Assembly (NCBI GenBank): GCA_905221605.1
Contig: CAJNDS010002696.1
Coordinates: forward strand, 62,001 to 126,000
Direction of reading: 5' to 3'
Length of the DNA stretch: 64,000 nt
DNA from: Symbiodinium natans
Lineage: Eukaryota > Sar > Dinophyceae > Suessiales > Symbiodiniaceae
Position numbers and translations under genes: made by a program. The notes under the pieces were generated by a model. The model searched no databases. It was not told the origin of the DNA and saw only the letters and a program-made list of their open reading frames with translations. Of this stretch, positions 1 to 9,429 are shown in pieces. Position 1 is the stretch's first letter. Every line of letters begins with the position of its first letter.

Positions 1-329
1 GGGCACCCCTTATTGTTAGGGAGTTGCTGGGGGTCTTAGTTTCGGTCAACTCAAAGGGCCTGTGGACCTGTCCACACCACCGAAAGTTTGTGAACCCCCC
101 GAAGTCCAGATTGAGGATTTTGGTCCTTAGCGGTCCCTTAGGGTTTAGGGTTTAGGGTTGAGGGTTTAGGGTTTAGGGTTTGGGGTTTAGGGTTTAGGGT
201 TTGGACGCGCGGACACAGAACAAATGCTGCCATGTCAACTGGCGGCATATTTGTCAGTAAATATGGGTTTGCAACCCAAAACCCCAAACCAAATAGTAGT
301 CTGAAGGGGCTCACCTAGTGTTTGTAAAG

Positions 330-478
330 GAAGTTACATGGGCCTTTATTATGGTCCCTTACCTCCTTTAAAGGGTTTGATGTATGGGGCCTTGGGTCTA
401 GGGTTTAGGGTTAGGGGGTTGCATAGGGTATATAATAGTGTATATAAGGGCCGCCTGAGAGGACCATGCAACTACCCG
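330..478 (+). mobile_element. Family D element with internal telomeric tract
   Basis: GTTACATGGGCC and GGTCCCTTACCTCC mark the left side, and AGGACCATGCAACTACCC the right. The consensus GGGTTGTATAGGG is interrupted by TTTAGGG units at about 396-420. Confidence 0.7.
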
Positions 479-746
479 AAGAGAGCATGCATGAACATGC
501 AGCATCTAGGTATACCCTAAGCAACTCCAGAACCCTAAACCCTAAACACTAAACCCTATACCCTATAGGGTCAAAGGGCTGAGGGCCCCTAAACTCTAAA
601 CCCTAAACCGTCGGAGCCGCGTCCCCGAACAGCCCACCCTGAATGTTCATCATAGATGGGATGTCCCCCCTTATACCGCGGCTTAGGGTTTAGGGTTTAG
701 GGTTTAGGGTTTCGAAATTGCAGTACCCCCAATTCTTGTCCCTATT

Positions 747-863
747 CTAGGATGCCCAGTAGTACCCTTATTCCCTTTTTTGGGGGGGTTGAGGTTCCCT
801 TATCAACCCCCTTTAAGCAAAAAAGGGGCACCCTTTTTCATCCTAGGTTACTGGGCAGCCTAG
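747..863 (+). mobile_element. Family B inverted-repeat element
   Basis: The element runs from CTAGGATGCCCAGTAGT to GGTTACTGGGCAGCCTAG, with inverted ends and the family centre GGTTCCCTTAT...AAGCAAAAAAGG. The flanks TATT and AATT are at best a decayed duplication. Confidence 0.8.
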
Positions 864-1342
864 AATTCAGGGCTGTTAGTATAGAGGGTTTAGGGTTTAG
901 GGTTTAGGGTTTAGGGAAGATCCCAAGTCATAGGCCTCATAGTCCAAACACGGCTCACGCAGGGGACGATGCCGCCGATGGTGTGAATGGGAGGCCTTGG
1001 CTTGAGGGTTTGAAGTTTGAGGTTTAGGGTTTAGGGTTTAGGGGTTTAGGGTTTAGGGTTTAGGGTTTAGGGTTTAGGGTTTAGGGTTTAGGGTTTAGGG
1101 TTTAGGGTTTAGGGTTTAGGTCACTGTGTTCGTTTGTACTTTAGTATGCTTTTTCACGCCTTTCAAGACAACTACATTTGTAAGCTCGCGAGTCGTTATC
1201 TTAACGTAGGATTATAAGGGCCCAACGAGAAGTATTCGATACGGGCCCTGTAACACATTAACCATAATAGAGTACAGTGACTGAACACATGACTGAACTG
1301 TACAGGCGTTCTTTCACACCTATAATGATAGTTTAGCGCTGC

Positions 1343-1440
1343 ATATGGGTAGTTCTCTAAATCACGGTCCCTTTCGGCTTCTTTTTTGTTAAGGGTCCCG
1401 TACTGTACAAAGGACCCTCATGTAGAGAACTACCCACATG
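1343..1440 (+). mobile_element. Family F inverted-repeat element
   Basis: The ends CATATGGGTAGTTCTCT and AGAGAACTACCCACATG are nearly perfect inverted repeats of 17 bp. The centre has GGTCCCTTTC and GTACAAAGGACCC. Confidence 0.8.
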
Positions 1441-1680
1441 TTATTGGATGAGGATAGATATTGGCTGTTCCTTTCGGGATACCAGTACCACCACTGCGAC
1501 CACTACCGTCACTTCCGCTGTCTATCTTTTCGCTTGAGCACGATCACCACCATGGCCACCACGAGGACCACGACAACAACTATCACGACTACTGCTTCTG
1601 TGAATGTGATTGGTCTTGCTACCTTGCTTCCTGCTTGCATGCGCTGCTGAATTGGAAAGCAAGCCTTGCACCCTGAACCC
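1441..1680 (+). other. Low-repeat island with His/Asp-rich open frame
   Basis: From 1461 the + strand reads MAVPFGIPVPPLRP, then SLEHDHHHGHHEDHDNNYHD, then CFCECDWSCY, before running into degenerate repeats near 1676. Overlapping frames at 1438 and on the - strand are also open, so coding status is undecided. A His-rich acidic loop of this kind occurs in metal transporters, but no family could be assigned. Confidence 0.25.
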
Positions 1681-1884
1681 TGAACTATGTTTAGGCTCCA
1701 ATTTTAGGCCTTGCTTGAAGCGACGAAGTCCTCGAGATCTTGATCTTCCAGGCCCTAACCTCAAACCCTAAACCCCAAACCCTTTAACCCTCAACCCCTA
1801 AACCAGCTGTTCTCTTCCCGAGTGTGAGTTTCGGCTCTATGGCTCCCGGCTCTTCGATCCCTTTCTGTTGATCTGCTGTATCTG

Positions 1885-2078
1885 TACGGGTAGCTACATG
1901 GTCCCTTAGTATGGATTTAGGGTTCAGCGTTTTAGGTTTCGGGTTGAGGGTTTAGGGTCCCGCAACATGGTCCCTTACATCTTTCAAACTTTCTGAGTTA
2001 TGGACCCTTGGGTTTTATGGGGTGCATGAGGGGTGTAGAAGGGGTCCCCAATTCATGGCCCATCCTAAGGACCATGTC
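1885..2078 (+). mobile_element. Family D element, duplicated left side with telomeric tract
   Basis: ACATGGTCCCTTA appears twice (about 1897 and 1966), separated by degenerate TTTAGGG units. The centre (GAGTTATGGACCCTTGGG) and right end (CCTAAGGACCATG) are typical of the family. Confidence 0.62.
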
Positions 2079-2244
2079 TATCCTTGTTTTAGTTAATTTT
2101 AATGGGTTCAGGGTCGACAGAGTTTAGGGTTTTCCGGGGCCTGCTGTAGGGGTTGCTTTTTTTTAAGAGCCTCCGGCTCAAGCCGCCGCCCCCGCTGGAG
2201 CATAGTTGAAAGGTTTAAACGCGTTCGTGAGGTCAAAGGATGCC

Positions 2245-2405
2245 AAGGTAGGGGGGGGGTTAGGGGGGGGTAGGGGGGGGGGGGGGTGGGGGGGGGGGGT
2301 GGGGGGAGGGGGTGGGGGGGGGGTGGGGGGGTGGTGGGGGGGGTGGGGGGGGTGGGGGGGGGGTGGGGGGGGGGGGGGGGGTGGGGGGGGGGGGTTGGGG
2401 GTGGG
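2245..2405 (+). repeat. G-rich tract interrupted by single T or A
   Basis: About 160 bp of G-runs of 6 to 16 bases separated by T, A or TT. The arrangement would allow stacked G-quadruplexes. The glycine-rich open frame across it is a consequence of composition. Confidence 0.85.
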
Positions 2406-2816
2406 TGGCCCCTATGTCCTTGCGAAACCGCCTATGGTCCGTGAGTTGATGCCGTGTGGGTGGCTTGGCCCTCCATGGAGAAAGCTGCCCGGGGACCCCC
2501 CCTAACCCCCCCCCCCTCCCGCGTTTTGGGGGTAAGGAGGGAAAGAGGGAATTTTTTCACCTCCTTTTCCCATCCAACACGCCGCCAGGGTCGGCGGATT
2601 ATTCGTTTCTAACTCCTCATATATCCCGAAACCCTAAACCCTAAACCCTAAACACTAAACCCTAAACCCTAAACCCTCACAAAGAGCCTTCAACCCTATA
2701 AACCCTAAGCCCTTCAGAGCTGAGGTTGGCATGGCTTGTCCGCAAAGAGGCTTCACGTGAAGTTCCATGTAGCCCGAAGCCATAAACCATCCGGAAAATT
2801 GACATGTCCCTGGTTC

Positions 2817-3100
2817 AGGGTTTAGGGTTGGGGTTTAGGGTTTAGGGTTTAGGGTTTAGGGTTTAGGGTTTAGGGTTAGGGTTTAGGGTTTAGGCTTTAG
2901 GCTTTAGGCTTTAGGCTTTAGGCTTTAGGCTTCAGGCTTTAGGCTTCAGGCTTTTGGCGTTAGGCTTTAGGCTTTAGGTTTTAGGCTTTAGGCTTTAGAC
3001 TTTAGGCTGTAGGCTTTAGGTTTTAGGCTTTAGGCTTTAGGCTTTAGGCTTTAGGCTTTAGGGTTTAGGCTTTAGGGTTTAGGGTTTAGGGTTTAGGGTA
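2817..3100 (+). repeat. TTTAGGG tract with a TTTAGGC variant block
   Basis: TTTAGGG units flank a block at 2889-3069 made of TTTAGGC with scattered TTCAGGC and TTTTAGGC. Typical units resume at 3070. Block-wise uniformity points to local expansion of one mutated unit. Confidence 0.88.
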
Positions 3101-3101
3101 G

Positions 3102-3184
3102 CTTGAAAACCTCTTATCGCTGGAGGTTGCCTCGACGACAGGGGAAGATGGGCGTGAGATCTTCTTGACAGGCCGAACCGGAAA
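3102..3184 (+). other. Island between tracts, candidate exon
   Basis: The 80-bp island between a TTTAGGG tract and a CCCTAAA tract is open on + as LENLLSLEVASTTGEDGREI and FLTGRTGN. There is no ATG and no recognised family. Length alone does not exclude chance. Confidence 0.3.
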
Positions 3185-3392
3185 CCCTAAATTCCACATC
3201 CCAAGCCCTAAACCCTAAACCCTAAACCCTAAACCCTAAACCCTAAACCCTAAACCCTAAACCCTAAACCCTAAACCCTAAACCCTAAACCCTAAACCCT
3301 AAACCCCAAGCACTGGTATGTGGGAATTCTGTTATCTTGAAATTTCCGCAGGGTTAAGGGTTTCATTCTCAGGGGTGTGGGGGTTGAACGCA

Positions 3393-3551
3393 GACGCCTG
3401 GGAGGATCCAGAAAGTAGAGCCCCATATAGTTGGTTCGGGGTTTGGGGTATTAGGGTTTTAGGGTTTAGGGTTTGGGGTTTAGGGTTTAGGGTTTAGGTT
3501 TTGGGCTTAGGGTACCCTACTGCTATTGGGTCATTTTTCGAGAAGTGCCCT
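3393..3551 (+). mobile_element. Family L element with telomeric insertion
   Basis: CTGGGAGGATCCAGAAAGTAG and TACCCTACTGCTATTGGGTCA are L sequences that stand close together in the copy at 6082. Here about 70 bp of TTTAGGG variants separate them. Confidence 0.68.
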
Positions 3552-3885
3552 AAACCCGAACCCTGACCCCCCTGAGTCGTCAGCCGAGACTGCACGAAGC
3601 CAGATCTGTGAAACTCTTGGAGGGTTAGGGTTTAGGGTTTAGGGTTTAGGGTTTAGGGTTTAGGGTTTAGGGTTTAGGGTTTAGGGTTTAGGGTTTAGGG
3701 TTCAGGGTTTAGGGTTTAGGGTTAGGGCGTTTTAGTGTTAAGGGTTTTTGGGTTTGAGGGTTCAGTAGGTTTAGAAACCGAAGCCCAGGGTTCATGAGAG
3801 GACACAGGGTTCAGGGTTTAGGGTTTAGGGTTTAGGGTTTAGGGTTTAGGGTTTAGGGTTTAGGGTTTAGGGTTTAGGGTTTGGT

Positions 3886-3981
3886 TTGAACTTGTGCGGT
3901 TCGGGTGACACTGAGGAACGAGGTTCGAAGAAGAGAGATGCTCTAACTCATCCCGGCAGGGTGCACACAGGATATGTCAAC
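3886..3981 (+). other. Island between tracts, candidate exon
   Basis: Open on + as LNLCGSGDTEERGSKKRDAL and THPGRVHTGYVN up to the CCCTAAA tract. No family recognised. Confidence 0.28.
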
Positions 3982-4124
3982 CCTAAACCCTAAACCCTAA
4001 ACCCTAAACCCTAAACCCTAAACCCTAAACCCTAAACCCTAAACCCTAAACCCTAAACCCTAAACCCTAAACCCTAAACCCTAAACCCTAAACCCTAAAC
4101 CCTAAACCCTAAACCCTAAACCCT

Positions 4125-4238
4125 ATGCTTGCATGGCGCATCGACGCGTCATGCTCTGCATTTTTGTTGCTGGGAGGCCGGTGGCTTGTCGAGATCCTGA
4201 GTGGCATCATTCCTGAGAGCAACGGGGCTCATCTGAGA
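4125..4238 (+). other. Island between tracts, candidate exon with ATG
   Basis: Begins ATGCTTGCATGGCGC directly after a CCCTAAA tract and stays open on + (MLAWRIDASCSAFLLLGGRW, LVEILSGIIPESNGAHLRG) to the next TTTAGGG tract. There is a hydrophobic patch around AFLLLGG. No family recognised. Confidence 0.32.
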
Positions 4239-4350
4239 GGTTTTAGGGTTTAGGGTTTAGGGTTTAGGGTTTAGGGTTTAGGGTTTATTAGCGTTTTTTC
4301 GAAAATGGGGCTACCCTGATGCTTCCTGCAATAAATACAGTTCTTGCCCC

Positions 4351-4566
4351 TTGAGCACCTCACTTCCCCTTGCCCAGGTCTTCACGAACACACGCACGCG
4401 AACACACACGCACCATCCTGCCAAGAAGTGGACATCTGCTTGCGCGCTGCGCGTCAGTTTCACTCAGTTACGCGGACCTTCCCCGACTCTGCGCACCTGC
4501 GCCGTTGACAGACACCCGAAGCTTTCCATGAACCGGCTGCACCTAATTACAGAGGGAGAAGCAAAG
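4351..4566 (+). other. Open island, candidate exon
   Basis: A 72-codon + strand frame includes an ACAC-rich stretch (NTRTRTHTHH) and ends DRHPKLSMNRLHLITEGEAK. It stops at AAGTAAAC, which could serve as a donor. No homologue recognised. Confidence 0.28.
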
Positions 4567-4841
4567 TAAACATGTCGCACCGCTCAGGGGTGTAGTTCGA
4601 GTCTGGGTAGGTTTCAGTTTAGGGTTTAGGGTTTAGGGTTTAGGGTTTAGGGTTTAGGGTTTAGGGTTTAGGGTTTAGGGTTTAGGGTTTAGGGTTTAGG
4701 GTTTAGGGTTTCAGGTTTCAGGGTAGGTCAGGTAGTGCGTTTCAAGCAGGGTTGAAGTAGGCTGCGGTACGATTCAGGTCGAAGGCCGAAGGCCCCAAAC
4801 GCCCTAGAGACCTCGAAGACCTGCAGCCCTGAAACCCTAAC

Positions 4842-4965
4842 CCAGACCCCTGGGAGGAGCCAGAAAGTAGATTCCCCTGAAGGGTTCCTAAAAAAAAATG
4901 ACCCAGTAGTAGTATGGGGTACTATTTGAGGGCTCTACTTTTGGGATCCTCCCAGGGGTCTTGGT
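4842..4965 (+). mobile_element. Family L element, complete
   Basis: Starts CAGACCCCTGGGAGGAGCC and ends GGATCCTCCCAGGGGTCTTGG, giving inverted ends. The centre has AATGACCCAGTAGTAGTATGG. Confidence 0.83.
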
Positions 4966-6081
4966 ACCGTAAGCCCTAAGCCGGAAACCCTCAACCCTAA
5001 ACCCTAAACCCTAAGCCCAAAATCCTCAACCCTGAACCCTAAACCCTAAGCCCTAACACCCTAAGCTACGGCGGCCAGGCCCGGCTAGATCGCAAGGGTC
5101 GGAGATGGAATGCCACATGCGCGGGGTTCGACGATCGTTTCTTAACTACCCCCCTCGACCCGCCGAGTAGTCTCAAGAACTAAACCACTCAGAGGCTAAG
5201 GGTTTAGGAGTGTCAGGGGGAAGGAGTTTAGGAGCTTAGGGTTTAGGGGTGTAGGGTTTAGGGTTAGGCTTTAGGGTTTCGGAGTTTAGGGTTTAGGAGT
5301 TTAGGGGTCTAGGCTTCAAGCCGGCAACTGCCAGCGAGCCCAAGCCCTTCTGAGCTCAACGCACTAGAACCCTAAGCTACTATTCGCTTAAGACCCCACC
5401 CCCAAAAACAGACCATATTCTTCCTTGAAAGGGTATCGTGTAGGGAATGTTTTTTGTTTATTTTCCCGGAGGGGGGGGGGGTTCTCAAGCAAATAGTAGG
5501 AAACTCTGAACCGAACACTGGCGAGTTTGGTTGAAGTGTCGGCTCACTGGTTTGTGGAATTTTCGGGGTTTAGGGTTTATAGGGCTCAGGGTTTAGGGTT
5601 CAGAGTTTTGGATTTAGGGTTCAGGGTCTAGGGTTCAGGGTGGAGGCTCCAGGGGTGTGGGTTCCGGGCTTAGGGTTTTTTCGACGCTCCTGCAGGGTGT
5701 TTGTCGCAAAGCGGGCTGGGTTGCTGCCCCTAGACTCTATGTTTAGGGTTTAGGGTTTAGGGTTTAGGCCTCGGCATGACAGAGACCTCATGGACGGGTT
5801 CGCTGCAATCCCTAAATTCCCCAAACGCCAAAAGCCTAAATTCCTAAACCATAACTCCCTAAACTCCTGAATCCCTAAATTCCTAAATTCCTAAATCCCT
5901 AAATTCCTAGATCCCTAAATTCCTAAATTCCTAAATTCCTAAATTCCTAAATCCCTAAATTCCTAAATCCCTAAATTCCTAGATCCCTGAATCCTTGAAC
6001 TTCTATAACAACATCATCAGGAGGCGGTTGACGACTCCCAGAATGTCTGGGATATCCATGGATGAGTGGCCTTCCCCAGCC

Positions 6082-6165
6082 CCTGGGAGGATCCAAAAAA
6101 TAGAACTCCCAAATAGCACCCTATACTACAATTGGGTGATTTCTAGGAACCCTTAAGGCGATCTA
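6082..6165 (+). mobile_element. Family L element, right end missing
   Basis: Starts CCTGGGAGGATCCAAAAAATA and keeps ACTACAATTGGGTGATTTC. The expected GGATCCTCCCAGG end is replaced by CCCTAAACCC repeats. Confidence 0.72.
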
Positions 6166-7267
6166 TTCTTTTAGACCCTAAACCCTAAACCCTAAACCCT
6201 GAACCCTGAACCCTAAACCCCAAACCCTAAACCCTAAACCCTAAACCCCCTACCAGGGGTCTGCCAATCCAGATTGAAACGAAGGCCAGGCTTCTCACAG
6301 GCCGGGCGGCGATGCCTCCGCGCGCTTCGAGAAAGGGCTGCAGCAGTGTTCAGGGTTCAGGGTTCAGGGTTCAGGGTTTAGGGTTGAGGGTTTAGGGTTT
6401 AGGGTTTAGGGTTTAGGGTTTAGGAACGCTAAAGGCCTTGAAGCCCCAGAACCTTTCTCCACAAGCCCATTGATATGGCTTTTGCCTTGGAGTTCCATAG
6501 TCGAGTTAATCCCTAGACCCTAAACACTAAACCTTAAGCCCTTTCGAGGCTCCTCTGACAGGGTCTAAGCACCCATGCAACAAGAAGGAAGCCTTTAGCT
6601 CTGTTGGGTCTGAGGATTATAGTTTCAGAGTTATAGGGTTTAGGATGTAAGGTCTTAGGACTTAGGAGGTTAGGGGTCTAGGACTCACGGTGGGGTGGTG
6701 CACACTCTCCCCCTGCTTCAGGGTGAGGTGCGCGCACAAGCTCATCAAACAAACCCCTTAAACCCTAAACCCCCCAACCCTAAACCCTAAACCATAAATT
6801 TTCAAACCCAGCAGGTCACTGACGAACACGAAACTTAAGGGGTTTAGGGAATTCCAGCCTACTTGAAGGTTCACAGGTCGTGCTAAGTGGCGTTTCACGT
6901 GCCCTTAGTTGAGGAGGGGTTACAGGCACCCCACCTGGGGCGCTATTTAACAAGTACTTCCCTTAAACCCCAAACCCTAAACCCCAAGCCCTAAACCCCA
7001 AACCCTAAACCCTGAACTTTAGGCCCCAAACCCTAAACCCTAAACCCTTATTACAAGTACGCATGAGCCGTCAGTCGGGGATCGCAGCAGTGGTTGGGCG
7101 GTGCGTTTGGGACTTAGGGTTTAGGTTTTAGGGTTTAGGGTTTAGGGTTTAGGGTTTAGGGTTTAGGGTTTAGGTTGCGGGCTAAGGGTTGAGGGTTTAG
7201 GGTTTATTAAGGGGTATAAGGAGGGACCCTTGATCTTATTCCCCCGAGTGTCCCCTATGTATGCGGC

Positions 7268-7335
7268 AGGCCGAAAGTTCGTCGCACTCTCAACATAAAG
7301 AAGACAGCAGAAGACCCCCTCTCCCTGGACCGTCC
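7268..7335 (+). repeat. Direct repeat unit 1 upstream of transposase
   Basis: About 65 bp, from GGCCGAAAGTTCGTCGCACT to CCCCCTCTCCC, recur at 7899-7968 with small changes. In the second copy the same frame reads RRQQKTPSPR. In this copy it leads into the transposase as QQKTPSPWTVL. Confidence 0.8.
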
Positions 7336-7800
7336 TCTGCGACAACGAGGCCTTTTTGCACACCAACGCCAGCAAGCGTGCGATGCAAGAGGTCGGCGTG
7401 AGCCTGTGGCGCATCCCCGCCTCATCTCCAGACTTGAGCCCGGTCGAGAAGATGTGGGCGTATGTGGGCGTATGTGCGGCGCAAGATCCGGGCGAAGGAT
7501 TGCGAGGACCTCCGCAAAGAAAGGCCTCCGATCGGCAGAGCGGCCTTCAACGCCCGTGTCCGAAGCATCCACGCCTCGCAGCAGGCGCAGACTGTGGCCT
7601 CGCGTATTGGCGGCAGCTTCAGACGTCAGAGCCACATGCTAGGATGCTCAGTAGTACCCTTAATTATTACCTTTTTTGGGGGCTTTAGGTTCCCTTATAA
7701 ACCCCTTTAAGCAAAAAAGGGCACCCTTTTTAATCCCAGGTTACTGGGCAACCCAGCATGTCAAGAGATCGTGAAGAAGGGCGGCTTGGCCAGAGCCTGA
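7326..7800 (+). pseudogene. Tc1/mariner-type DDE transposase C-terminal fragment
   Basis: The frame opening at TGG 7326 reads WTVLCDNEAFLH, then WRIPASSPDLSPVEKMWAYV. That is the second Asp and the third acidic residue of a DDE_3 transposase with 34 residues between them (D34E). At about 7455-7474 the 10-mer GTGGGCGTAT is tandemly duplicated and shifts the frame. Reading past one copy restores MWAYVRRKIRAKDCEDLRKE and continues to RIGGSFRRQSHM. There a 118-bp element (7639-7756) interrupts, and after it SREIVKKGGLARA runs to TGA at 7798. The first catalytic Asp is not visible, and an in-frame TAA lies just upstream. The product would have cut and pasted its own transposon; this copy looks dead. 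Confidence 0.75.
7639..7756 (+). mobile_element. Family B inverted-repeat element inside the transposase
   Basis: The element is flanked by CATG at 7635-7638 and 7757-7760. It starts CTAGGATGCTCAGTAG and ends GTTACTGGGCAACCCAG. Here the duplication does not begin with G, so the usual donor is missing. A GC donor spanning the left boundary with the terminal AG would leave one extra in-frame codon. Confidence 0.85.
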
Positions 7801-7898
7801 CACTTGCCTTCCTCGTTCGATCGTCACAGTGTCTCACCCCAAGATTTCTTTGTGAAGTTTCGGCAAGACCGGTGCTCCCCGAATGCATGCTGTGGCAG

Positions 7899-7968
7899 GC
7901 CGAAGGTTCGTCGCACTCACAACAGAGCCCAAGAAGACAGCAGAAGACCCCCTCTCCCCGTTAGACTC
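7899..7968 (+). repeat. Direct repeat unit 2 downstream of transposase
   Basis: This is the second copy of the sequence at 7268-7335. It follows an open frame from 7758 (MSRDREEGRLGQS...) that ends at TAG after SPR. The pair suggests a partial tandem duplication of the transposon, or two fragments of a former element. Confidence 0.75.
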
Positions 7969-8457
7969 CTGCACTCCAAGAGCGCCGGGTCCTCCTCCGG
8001 AACAATATAAAACAGTATAAGCTTATTCCGGTGGATTAATTCCTCCGCTGGCCAGGCTAGGACAAAACCATGATGCCGCACTCCCACTCCGCTGTCCTCT
8101 GTCAACTTTGTCTTGTCAAGAGCGACGAAACTTTATTACTGGTCATGCATGGTCCCTATAGCCCCTAAAAAACCGCTAACAAAACCCCCAAGATCCCTTG
8201 TAAGGGTCTCTCCTTTAGTCGAGTTTAGGGTTTAGGATTTCGGGAGTTGTAATGTGCTGGAGAGCACATGTCTTGGAATCGAGGCGGTGGGATGGGGGGG
8301 GGCTTCGGCTAACCCCATTTGCTTCAACAATTAAACCCCATAAACCCTAGAGTGCTACAGTAAACTCTAGAACCCTAGCACCCTGAAACCCTCGAACCCG
8401 CCAAGCAACATTCTCCCAGGTGGTTCTGGAATGTAGGATCCTAAAACCCTAAACCCT

Positions 8458-8597
8458 CTAAGGGTAGTTTCTTGGTCCCTTAATATGGTCCCCTACCTCC
8501 TTGACAGGGTTCTGATGTCTGGCCCCTTGGGTTGTACAGGGTATATAAGGGGTCCCGGTTTAAGTGCCCATACTAAGGGACCATGAAACGACCCTAA
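8458..8597 (+). mobile_element. Family D element, complete
   Basis: Starts CTAAGGGTAGTTTCTTGGTC and ends GGGACCATGAAACGACCCTA, giving inverted ends. The centre holds GGGTTGTACAGGGTATATAAG. Confidence 0.82.
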
Positions 8598-8782
8598 GCC
8601 CTATTTGCTAAACCCAAAACCCATTTTGCAGGCGTGCTCCTGGATCAGTGCAGCTTTCTCCTTCGTCCGGTCCTGAGCTTCACAAGGCCAATGAGGTGCG
8701 TGATATAGGGGCCTTCATAATTAGAATAGGGTTTAGGGTTTAGGGCTTAGGGTTTTAGGGCCTTGATGATTAGAATAGTGTT

Positions 8783-8863
8783 TTGGGGTTTTGATAGTAT
8801 ACTTATGTAAGGACCACAAGGGAAAACTATGAGTAGTTTTTCTGACCCCTGTATTATCATCAT
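8783..8863 (-). mobile_element. Family T fragment, reverse orientation
   Basis: Matches the complement of 43948-44010 and keeps the GACCCCTGTATTAT end. Confidence 0.55.
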
Positions 8864-8985
8864 GGTTGAGGGCTTAGCGGCGAGGGTTTAGGGTCTTGCT
8901 TTCCGAAACTCTACGCCGTTTAAACCCTAAACCCTAGAAACCCTATAAACCTCAGAGACCCAATAACTCCTATAAACCATACAAA

Positions 8986-9087
8986 ACCTATGAACCCTAT
9001 GAACCCTATGAACCCTATGAACCCTATGAACCCTATGAACCCTATGAACCCTATGAACCCTATGAACCCTATGAACCCTATGAACCC
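8986..9087 (+). repeat. CCCTATGAA 9-bp minisatellite
   Basis: About eleven perfect CCCTATGAA units. Nine is a multiple of three, so both strands are open (MNP on +, GFI on -); these frames are artefacts of the repeat. CCCTATGAA looks like an expanded variant of CCCTAAA. Confidence 0.9.
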
Positions 9088-9429
9088 TGAATCCTTTTCA
9101 CACCCTAAACGTTTTGAAACCCTGAACTTTGAAAGCCCTGCAATTTCCGCGCCGAGGCTAGCATCCTCAATTGCGATCCTCACGTCGGGGCTCTCGGGTC
9201 CTCGCGGGCTGTGCCCACGAGATCTTTCTGCCACCTCACAAGTCAGGGTTTAGTGTGTGTGTGTGGTTTAGGGATTCAACCGGGCTTAGGCTAGGATCCT
9301 GAACCCGAAGCCCAACCCTAAACCCTGAACCCTAAACCCTACAGGGTTGCGGGTTCGGGGGGTTTAGGGTTTAGGGTTTAGGATTTAGGGTTTAGGGTTT
9401 AAGGGTTTAGGATGTAGAGTTTAGGGTTT

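Larger units (their letters stand above)
1..1120 (+). repeat. Telomeric mosaic: TTTAGGG tracts around B and D elements
   Basis: Short tracts occur at about 137-205, 395-420, 530-610 (CCCTAAA), 684-712 and 885-915. An uninterrupted 14-unit tract runs at 1019-1118. Islands between them are 60-200 bp. The island 917-1006 is open on + as KIPSHRPHSPNTAHAGDD and onward. Confidence 0.8.
3206..4290 (+). repeat. Alternating CCCTAAA and TTTAGGG tracts
   Basis: CCCTAAA tracts lie at 3206-3306 and 3981-4125 (about 20 units), and TTTAGGG tracts at 3622-3726, 3809-3881 and 4231-4287. Orientation flips several times within 1 kb, so this is not one ordinary telomere end. Confidence 0.88.
4617..7210 (+). repeat. 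Telomeric mosaic with L elements and CCTAAATT array
   Basis: TTTAGGG tracts lie at 4617-4711, 6355-6423 and 7110-7206; CCCTAAA tracts at 4980-5060, 6173-6250 and 6960-7050. At 5815-5996 the unit drifts to CCTAAATT/CCCTAAAT. Candidate coding islands on + are 5070-5172 (open to TAG), 6010-6078 (NIIRRRLTTPRMSGISMDEW) and 6262-6345 (LPIQIETKARLLTGRAAMPP). Confidence 0.75.
8105..8985 (+). other. Degenerate telomeric islands with D and T elements
   Basis: Apart from the D element at 8458 and the T fragment at 8783, this stretch holds scattered CCCTAAA and TTTAGGG units and no convincing gene. Confidence 0.6.

Noticed and set aside
2206-2505. Glycine-rich 99-residue frame
   Set aside because: G-homopolymer composition explains it fully.
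8920-9253. Open frames with perfect MNP (+) and GFI (-) repeats
   Set aside because: They come from the 9-bp CCCTATGAA minisatellite, which is open in several frames.
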